DNA from: an uncultured Pseudomonadales bacterium
GTDB lineage: Bacteria; Pseudomonadota; Gammaproteobacteria; Pseudomonadales; Azotimanducaceae
Length of the DNA stretch: 61,328 bases
Direction: 5' to 3'
Assembly (NCBI GenBank): GCA_905182095.1
Contig: CAJJAQ010000014.1
Location: forward strand, 1 to 61,328
Below are positions 54,362 to 61,328 of this stretch, piece after piece. The notes under the pieces were generated by a model that searched no databases, was not told where the DNA came from, and saw only the letters and a program-made list of their open reading frames with translations. Position numbers and translations under genes: made by a program. Position 1 is the stretch's first letter. The number at the start of each line of letters is the position of its first letter.

Positions 54362-55162
54362 TCAGATATTCACCGGATTAGCAGAAGTCCATTGAGCCAG
54401 CTGGATAAACTGCTCCACAGTGACATCGTCCGCTCTTAGGCCAGCGTCGACATCTACTTCCTGCCAATTAATCGCAAGGTTTTTCAGCGCGTTTGAAAGC
54501 CTTTTGCGCCGAGCAGAAAATGCCATGCGAAGAACCAGATCCAACGCTTGCCTGGCAACGGGTAAGTGCGCATCGGCAAGGGGAGTCATACGAATAACCG
54601 AAGAATCCACTTTAGGTGGCGGCGAAAAACTTTCGGGGCCCACATCAAACAAATAGTCGACTCTAGCCGTGACTTGAATCATTACGCTGAGCCGCCCCCA
54701 TGCTTTGGTGCCGGGCAGAGCACTCAACCTACTGGCCATTTCTTTTTGCAACATGAAGTGCATATCAGCAATGGTGCCAGGTGCCGCCAGCACATGGTCT
54801 ATTAATTTAATAATCAAGGGTGATGAAATGTTATACGGCAAATTACCCACAACTCGCCAAGGTGGCCCTGCAACGGTCTCCTTTGAGGAAAAAACCTCGT
54901 TTAAATCGACGCGCAGAATATCCTGATTAATGACGTGGATATTTGGGTAGCGACGGGGCAAAAGCGGCGCTAAATCGCGATCAATTTCCACGGCTAGGTA
55001 GTGCATGCCTTCATCAGCATACAAATAATCCGTTAGCGCCCCCTGACCCGGGCCGATTTCCAAAACTCTATCACCAGTCTTCAGGCGTATAGCGTCAGCC
55101 ATACCCTGCAACACACCTTGATCATGTAAAAAGTGTTGTCCGAAGCGTTTACGAGGTCGCAT
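54362..55162 (-). CDS. rsmA: 16S rRNA dimethyladenosine transferase RsmA (KsgA)
   Basis: RKRFGQHFLHDQGVL; VLEIGPGQGALTDYL; VVGNLPYNISSPLI. Confidence 0.97.
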   Translation of the reverse strand: MRPRKRFGQHFLHDQGVLQGMADAIRLKTGDRVLEIGPGQGALTDYLYADEGMHYLAVEIDRDLAPLLPRRYPNIHVINQDILRVDLNEVFSSKETVAGPPWRVVGNLPYNISSPLIIKLIDHVLAAPGTIADMHFMLQKEMASRLSALPGTKAWGRLSVMIQVTARVDYLFDVGPESFSPPPKVDSSVIRMTPLADAHLPVARQALDLVLRMAFSARRKRLSNALKNLAINWQEVDVDAGLRADDVTVEQFIQLAQWTSANPVNI

Positions 55163-56129
55163 TAATTTCCTTATTAGAGGTCAACTCTGAGGCTACGCGA
55201 AGGGCAGCTAAAAGACTGCCCATGTCTGCATCTCCAGATCCTGCTATATCTAGGGCGGTTCCGTGATCTACAGAAGTTCGCACGAAGGGCAAACCCAATG
55301 TGACATTAACCGCCTCACCAAAACCCGAGTATTTCAATACTGGCAAGCCTTGATCGTGAAACATAGACATCACTGCATCTGCTTGGGTCAAATATTTTGG
55401 GGTGAACAACGTATCTGCCGGCAACGGTCCGACAAGATTCAGACCTTGGTTACGCAAGCGCTCACAGACAGGCTGAATAATCTCTATTTCCTCACGGCCT
55501 AGATGGCCACCTTCACCTGCATGAGGATTTAGCCCAGCAACCAATATACGAGGCTGCGCGAGAGCAAATTGCTCACGTAATGCTTTATTCAATATATGCA
55601 AGCGGCGCTCTAGCAAAGCCTGGGTTAATGCTTGTGAGACTTTTGCGAGAGGCAGATGGGTGGTTGCCAATGCAACACGCATTGCTTGGGTCATTAACAA
55701 CATGACCACATCTTCTACCCCGGCCTTTTCGGCGAGGTATTCAGTATGTCCAGAAAAGGCTATGTCAGCATCATTAACCACTGATTTTTGCATCGGACCG
55801 GTTAGCAACGCAGTGAATTCACCCTTCATGCACCCAGCTATTGCTCTATCAAGGGCGGCCAATACACCTGGGACATTTGCCGTATCCAACTGGCCGGGAA
55901 TTACCTTATTCGCCAGAGGGGTATGCAACACGGTCATATGACCGGGTTGCAAAGAAGGGCTTGCGAGATTTTCGTCTAAGCTCAAGGGCAGTTGCAGCGT
56001 ATGCGCACGCGCAGTCAGCATCTGTTTATCTGCTATCACCAACCAAGGCACTTGACGTTCGCGCTGCGCAGCTTGCACAACCAAGTCAGGACCAATCCCC
56101 GCGGGTTCCCCAGGGGTGATGGCAATCAT
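55149..56129 (-). CDS. pdxA: 4-hydroxythreonine-4-phosphate dehydrogenase
   Basis: ITPGEPAGIGPDLVV; GHTEYLAE; GLNPHAGEGGHLGREE; MFHDQGLPVLKY. Confidence 0.97.
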   Translation of the reverse strand: MIAITPGEPAGIGPDLVVQAAQRERQVPWLVIADKQMLTARAHTLQLPLSLDENLASPSLQPGHMTVLHTPLANKVIPGQLDTANVPGVLAALDRAIAGCMKGEFTALLTGPMQKSVVNDADIAFSGHTEYLAEKAGVEDVVMLLMTQAMRVALATTHLPLAKVSQALTQALLERRLHILNKALREQFALAQPRILVAGLNPHAGEGGHLGREEIEIIQPVCERLRNQGLNLVGPLPADTLFTPKYLTQADAVMSMFHDQGLPVLKYSGFGEAVNVTLGLPFVRTSVDHGTALDIAGSGDADMGSLLAALRVASELTSNKEINATS

Positions 56130-56156
56130 ATTAAGAAAGCGTCTTGATGAATAAAA

Positions 56157-57458
56157 TTAGAGGCGCAACTCAACAAAAGCCTCGTCGCGAATTTCCTTCA
56201 ACCACTCCTGACGCTCTTCTTCAAAACGGCGTCTATGGAGTAGATCTACAGCCATATTACGTCTAGCGTCTTCACTCATATCCTCTTCTCGACGTCCTTC
56301 TACAGTCAGCACGTGCCAACCATATTGGCTCTCAAACGGCTCGCTGATAGCGCCAATCGCCGTTGCGTCCATAGTCTGGGCAAAAATACCGACAAATTGA
56401 TCAGGGGTAGCCCAACCCAAGTCGCCACCGTTCAACGCACTGCCGGGGTCTTCCGAATATTCTTTTGCCAAGGCTTCAAAATCACCGCCAGCAACTAACT
56501 TTTCACGCACTTCAACCGCAATGGCTTGTGCTTCTTGCAAGGTACGAATTTCCGAAGGACGCAGCAAAATGTGTCTTACTTTCGTTTGATCTAACCGTTC
56601 AGTGCCTGCGCCGCGTTGCTCCAGCAACTTAATCACATGGACTGTACTACCGCTGACGATGGGGTCAGAAACGTCGCCAAGCTGCATTTCTAATACCGCT
56701 TCAGTAAATAACGTGGGCAATTCGCCCGCCTTACGCCAGCCTAAATCACCGCCTTCTAATGCCGAACTGGCTGAAGACCTAGCAATAGCAGTTTGCGCAA
56801 AATTTTCGCCGCCGCGCAAGTCCGCTACCATTGCATCAGCTGACTCAACAGCCTGCTGCACAATCTCGGAAGATGCTTCATCATCCAAAGTAATCATGAT
56901 ATGCCCGACCCGATATTCGTCGGAAAAAAGTTGCTTATAAAAGGGTGAATTTAACAGTCCTTGAACATCTTGATCGCTGATTGATATACGTCGATTAATC
57001 ATCGCTCGCTGCAAACGTGAAATGACCATTTCTGCCCTTATGTCCTCGCGGAACTGGCGAAAACTGGTGCCGTCATTGATCAACTGTTGCTGGAAATCTT
57101 GCAAGGTCATGTTGTTATTCTGTGCAAATTGAGCCACTGCGCGGGTAAGGGTTTCATCATCGATGGTGACACCTCTGCGCTCAGCCTCTTGCTTCTGAAT
57201 ATTTTCAATAATCAAACGCTCGACGATTTGGCTAACCAAAATATCATTGGGTGGCGGCGTCACACCGTTGGTGAGCATTGACTGGCGAACAGCACCCAAA
57301 CGCGCCACTAACTCGCTCACTAACACCACGTCATCATCAACAACCGCAATAATAGCTTCCAGTTTTTCATAGGCGGCTAAGGTCATATTCACCGGAGCAA
57401 GAGCAAGTATGCTCAATGAAAGTATTCCGATTATGCTGCGATAGTTCATTCTGCCCAT
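56157..57458 (-). CDS. surA: Periplasmic chaperone/peptidyl-prolyl isomerase SurA
   Basis: Signal peptide; two parvulin domains (VRHILLRPSEIRTLQEA...EDPGSALNGGDLGWATPDQFV). Confidence 0.95.
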   Translation of the reverse strand: MGRMNYRSIIGILSLSILALAPVNMTLAAYEKLEAIIAVVDDDVVLVSELVARLGAVRQSMLTNGVTPPPNDILVSQIVERLIIENIQKQEAERRGVTIDDETLTRAVAQFAQNNNMTLQDFQQQLINDGTSFRQFREDIRAEMVISRLQRAMINRRISISDQDVQGLLNSPFYKQLFSDEYRVGHIMITLDDEASSEIVQQAVESADAMVADLRGGENFAQTAIARSSASSALEGGDLGWRKAGELPTLFTEAVLEMQLGDVSDPIVSGSTVHVIKLLEQRGAGTERLDQTKVRHILLRPSEIRTLQEAQAIAVEVREKLVAGGDFEALAKEYSEDPGSALNGGDLGWATPDQFVGIFAQTMDATAIGAISEPFESQYGWHVLTVEGRREEDMSEDARRNMAVDLLHRRRFEEERQEWLKEIRDEAFVELRL

Positions 57459-57667
57459 CCGTTTGTTAATTCATCTAATGAAATTGAACAATGGCCAAAT
57501 GGCCATTTTTTACTTCTGCGGCGGCAATATTACCGCCGTATCAAATTATTTATGTGCTGCTATGTGGCCGCTTTTTTTCAACCCAAGCCAAAGAACTGAC
57601 CTTAAGTATAAATGGCAGCTTACGCAAAAACATGCATAGAGCACTTTTCTCGCCACCCTTATAACGC

Positions 57668-60208
57668 TCATTGGGAAACGGGTCTATAGCCGCGAACACC
57701 GCGCTCGAGAATTCTATCAATTTTGTTGCCAAAACCCGCCAACCCTTTGAACACAACTTGCAGGTATACGCTTCGGTCTTTACGCAACAAGTCATCAGCG
57801 AGAAAAGGGCTTTGATTGTTGCCTTGAAGCTGACCGGCAAAGGCAGGGTTATCCAAATATTGGCGTAGCATAAGCCGTACACGCAAACAGCAGTCGTCAT
57901 ATTCTAACCCGGCAAAGCCCTCGAGGGTTCGGTCATCACCGATATCGTAGTGCCAACGCGCCATAACGCCTAGCTTATGACTCAGCGGCCAAAAGAAGGA
58001 CAATTCGGCTTGTTCAATATCTTCTTGAGCGCGACGGCGAAAACCCAAATTGAACAAGTGCTTATTATCACCACGGTAGCGCACCGTTGCGCCTAGTTCT
58101 TGCCACTGGCTTTGCTCGTAATCCCAAACCTCATTAGCAATGACCTGCCAGTGCGGGCTCAAATGTGCAGAAATCTCTCCGGCAAGGGCCGATGACTCAG
58201 GCAGGCTGTTGGCAAGCGGGTTATTAGCTAACGATACTCGAGGATCTGAAAATTGCTCAATTTGACCAAGACTGACACTAAACAATTCACGGCCATCTGC
58301 GGCGGATAAAAATCTTGAAGTAACGCCAAGGGTGATTTGGTCGGCATCGCCAATTCTATCTAAGCCAACAAAGCGATTGCTACGGAACAACTGAGCATAA
58401 TCTAAAGCAATAGACGTGGAGTCAAAAATGGGCAGAGTGTCCTGATCTTCATAGCCTTGTCGTAAGTAATAAATGCGCGGTTCTAAAGTTTGTGTGCCCT
58501 CAAGGCCAGCAAAATTATATTGCCTATCAAAAAACAAACCGGCATCCACGCTTAAGTAAGCTACTTCACGACTAGGGTCGGTGTCTGCAACGCTCTCAGC
58601 AAATAACGGGTCTGCATAATCAAGCTGATACTGACTGTACCTATAACCTGCTTCGGCGGCCCAAAAACCCGCAGACTTATGCTGGCCAACGCGCACACTG
58701 GGTTCAATGTGCAGGCGACTGCCCTCAGCAGAGGCAAGCCCCGTCAACCCTGTGGTACCGCGTTGAAAATCTGCCCATTGAGCATTCAAGCCAAATGTTG
58801 CTAGAGAGTTGCCCAAAGGCGATTGATAATTCATCAGCAATTGCGGCGCGCGCTCATAGCTTTCGGTGTTCAGTTCATCTAAGCGTTGAAAGCCTTGGCT
58901 CATCAAACGGACCTGTAATTTCGGCGAAATAAACGCCACTTGAGCAAAGCGCTGGAGATCTATGGGGTTAGCAACGCCAAGATTGGAATCAATATCGCGA
59001 AAATAGTCTCTGTCGCTGACCCGAGAAAAATCTACACGGGTTTGCACCGAACCGAATTGACCAAAGTGATCAACTGCTGCCAACCATCGATCAGCAGGAG
59101 CAAAGTTATCTGGCAAGTTAACACCACCACCCTGCACGTCGTTCAACGCCTGAAACGTGGAACGATCAATTACGCCATTGTACAAATCATCACTGGGCAA
59201 CAGGGCTAGATCTACGGCACTTTGTTGCCTTGGCGACAAATAACGAAGTTCACCTTCCAACCCCACACCCCTCTGGGTCATTACTCGAGGCACTATGGTG
59301 GCGTCCAAATTCGGTGCCAAGTTCAGATAATAAGGTACCGCTAAATCCAGGCCATCCTCGCTGGAATAACCAATTGCTGGCGTAAGCAGGCCTGATTGTC
59401 GTTGGTCATTCACCGGCACGCGCAAATACGGCGCATAAAATACAGGTACTGATTTGATCTTTAGTACAGTGCCTCTTGTAGTGGCGAAAACATCGCCATC
59501 CTTTATCTCCAAAGATTTGGTCTGCAAAGACCAGCCATTATTGTTTGGCGCACACCGAGTAAATTCTCCTTGCTTGAGTAACATGCTGCCGTCAGCTGAC
59601 TGGGACATGCTGACACCCTTGCCGCGCAAACCGACATCTGCAAAAACCATTTGCACGCCTTCCAGCGCCACTGTGCCTAAACCCGTAGCCATTTCTGCGC
59701 GGTCGCCCTGCACAAGCAGGTTCGGCTGACTAATACGTACGCCCTGGGGGAAGACTAACATTTGATTGGGTAAATCAATTGTGGCGAGGCTCGTTGCCAA
59801 TCTACGCTGTCCATATTCAATACTGACATTGCCCTGTAGGCGCAGGTCGCCGTCTACTTGCCCAGATAACTGATTCAAGTTTGCCCGGAGAATTTCTTCA
59901 CCACTGGGCGTCCTCAATGCAATAGGCAAAGCCTCCAGCGCGGCAATCTGGTAGCCGCCAGCACACTGGTGGGCAACGGCATCCAAGTCACTGTTAGGTG
60001 CAAGAGAGGGTAGGTAAGTAGAGGCCGCTAAATCTTCGAATAAGGCAAAGGAATTTGTCCCAACAGGGACAGTGACTGACGCGTGAGAACAACCATTAGC
60101 AGCCATGGGATCGCATATCTGCGAATCAGATATTTGCGCCTGTAGACCCATGCAAGACACGAAGCTAGAGACAAGTAGAGTTATCAAGGTATATTTCATG
60201 CCATACAT
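57668..60208 (-). CDS. lptD: LPS-assembly outer membrane protein LptD; start within MYGMKYTLITLL
   Basis: YFAPYLRVPV-like VFYAPYLRVPVNDQRQSGLLTPAIGYSSEDGLDLAVPYYLNLAPNLD; beta-barrel C-terminus; next to surA. Confidence 0.94.
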   Translation of the reverse strand: MYGMKYTLITLLVSSFVSCMGLQAQISDSQICDPMAANGCSHASVTVPVGTNSFALFEDLAASTYLPSLAPNSDLDAVAHQCAGGYQIAALEALPIALRTPSGEEILRANLNQLSGQVDGDLRLQGNVSIEYGQRRLATSLATIDLPNQMLVFPQGVRISQPNLLVQGDRAEMATGLGTVALEGVQMVFADVGLRGKGVSMSQSADGSMLLKQGEFTRCAPNNNGWSLQTKSLEIKDGDVFATTRGTVLKIKSVPVFYAPYLRVPVNDQRQSGLLTPAIGYSSEDGLDLAVPYYLNLAPNLDATIVPRVMTQRGVGLEGELRYLSPRQQSAVDLALLPSDDLYNGVIDRSTFQALNDVQGGGVNLPDNFAPADRWLAAVDHFGQFGSVQTRVDFSRVSDRDYFRDIDSNLGVANPIDLQRFAQVAFISPKLQVRLMSQGFQRLDELNTESYERAPQLLMNYQSPLGNSLATFGLNAQWADFQRGTTGLTGLASAEGSRLHIEPSVRVGQHKSAGFWAAEAGYRYSQYQLDYADPLFAESVADTDPSREVAYLSVDAGLFFDRQYNFAGLEGTQTLEPRIYYLRQGYEDQDTLPIFDSTSIALDYAQLFRSNRFVGLDRIGDADQITLGVTSRFLSAADGRELFSVSLGQIEQFSDPRVSLANNPLANSLPESSALAGEISAHLSPHWQVIANEVWDYEQSQWQELGATVRYRGDNKHLFNLGFRRRAQEDIEQAELSFFWPLSHKLGVMARWHYDIGDDRTLEGFAGLEYDDCCLRVRLMLRQYLDNPAFAGQLQGNNQSPFLADDLLRKDRSVYLQVVFKGLAGFGNKIDRILERGVRGYRPVSQ

Positions 60209-60243
60209 GATAAAAGAATTGTCTCCCCGGTTATAATACTCCC

Positions 60244-61311
60244 GTGAAAAACTCAAAAAAAACAATCCTAGCTTGGTGCAGAGAAGTCACAGGCGTGAAG
60301 ATCAGCTTACTCTCCCTCAGAGTAGAAGCCAGCCATAGAGTATTTTATCGTGCAACTGGAAGTAGCCCCGTCAGCTGGGTCGCCATGTCTAGTCCACCTA
60401 AGTTAGAGAATAACGACCAATTCCTAGCGCTGGCTGAACTATTTCATACCAATGGCCTTGGCGTGCCCCAGATCATCCATAAGGATTTAGCGTTGGGATA
60501 CTTTCTAATGCAAGACCTTGGCAGCACGCATTTAGAAGACCTTTACCCAGCAACCCCAATAGCAACTGCTCTACATACAAATTCTGCGACCCACCCACTG
60601 GCCGAGCATGCCATTAAGTCAGCCCTTGATACCCTGCAGCAACTACAACCAATACGCAGCGAGCTAATACCCAGCTATGACCGCGCCCGCATGGAAATGG
60701 AGTTTGATCTCTTTGGCGAATGGTTTGTACAAAAGTTACTCGGCGTTAAGATCACCAATGAGCAACTGCACCTGCTTGCAAACGCAAAACAAGTGCTGGT
60801 TAGCGCAATGCTAGAACAGCCTCAAGCCTGCGTGCATCGCGACTACCACTGCCGCAATTTACTCTATCAAAATGACAATTCAGGCCAGCAGCAAAAGATC
60901 GGCATTGTAGATTTCCAAGATGCACTTATTGGCCCGGCACTCTACGACCCCGCATCGCTACTTCGCGATTGCTATTATACGTTCTCAGAACAAGACATCG
61001 ACTCAATGCTTGGGCACTACATAAGCACCAGCGCCCTATTTGCCAAGTACGACTACGACGCCCCAGAAGACAATGCAAAAATTAAGACTTGGTTCGACTT
61101 CACCGCCATGCAACGACAAATAAAAGCTGTGGGCATATTCGCTCGTCTACATTTACGTGATGGCAAGTCTAGCCACCTAGAACACATACCCACGGTAATG
61201 AAGCATCTAGCTGGTGTCGCAACCGGTTACAGCGAAACCCAAGATTTAGCGCAATTCTTCCAAAGTTTACAAGCGCCGATGAAAAACTGTCAGGCCTTGA
61301 CGCACATATGA
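60244..61311 (+). CDS. amgK: AmgK-like sugar (MurNAc/GlcNAc) anomeric kinase, APH family
   Basis: VHRDYHCRNLLY; GIVDFQDALIGPALYDPASLLRD; divergent from lptD and followed by a murU-like start. Confidence 0.88.
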   Translation: MKNSKKTILAWCREVTGVKISLLSLRVEASHRVFYRATGSSPVSWVAMSSPPKLENNDQFLALAELFHTNGLGVPQIIHKDLALGYFLMQDLGSTHLEDLYPATPIATALHTNSATHPLAEHAIKSALDTLQQLQPIRSELIPSYDRARMEMEFDLFGEWFVQKLLGVKITNEQLHLLANAKQVLVSAMLEQPQACVHRDYHCRNLLYQNDNSGQQQKIGIVDFQDALIGPALYDPASLLRDCYYTFSEQDIDSMLGHYISTSALFAKYDYDAPEDNAKIKTWFDFTAMQRQIKAVGIFARLHLRDGKSSHLEHIPTVMKHLAGVATGYSETQDLAQFFQSLQAPMKNCQALTHI

Positions 61312-61328
61312 AAGCAATCATTTTGGCC
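61308..61328 (+). CDS. murU: Start of a nucleotidyltransferase, probably MurU (truncated by window end)
   Basis: ATGAAAGCAATCATTTTGGCC = MKAIILA, overlapping the amgK stop. Confidence 0.65.

Noticed and set aside
60209-60265. 19-residue N-terminal extension of lptD overlapping amgK
   Set aside because: Signal peptide begins at MYGMKYTLITLL or MKYTLITLL; the extension overlaps the divergent amgK start and is probably not translated.

Overview
This 61.3-kb window looks like gammaproteobacterial core chromosome. It holds about 48 tightly packed housekeeping genes, and most family assignments rest on recognisable motifs plus Pseudomonas/E. coli-like gene order. The blocks are: rsmI/lpoA/yraN/dolP; sspBA; cytochrome bc1; rpsI-rplM; zapE; hisDG-murA-ibaG; yrbG-kdsC-lptCAB-rpoN-hpf-ptsN-rapZ-ptsO; mgtE; pmbA/yjgA/tldD; yhdP-rng-maf-mreDCB; gatCAB; an alpha2-type glyS; the rpsU-yqeY-dnaG-rpoD macromolecular-synthesis cluster; and tsaD-folB-cca-apaHG-rsmA-pdxA-surA-lptD-amgK(-murU). 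I saw no phage, transposon, CRISPR or defence island. The unusual content lies between or at the edges of genes. (1) A tRNA-Ile2(CAU) gene downstream of rpoD is split in its anticodon loop by a 349-nt group I intron, with a recognisable P/Q/R/S core and a structured, P7.1/P7.2-like insertion between P7 and P3'. (2) The first 50 bp of tsaD occur as four diverged tandem copies with an exact 50-bp period. The upstream copies form small ORFs, one of which ends in a TGATG overlap with the tsaD start. (3) 14-bp-period minisatellites fill both long convergent intergenic regions. (4) mreC appears to start at an ATT codon. (5) Several loci usually found in this gene order are missing (diaA, mla/kdsD, hisC, plsY). 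All calls come from reading sequence and motifs; no database search or folding software was run.
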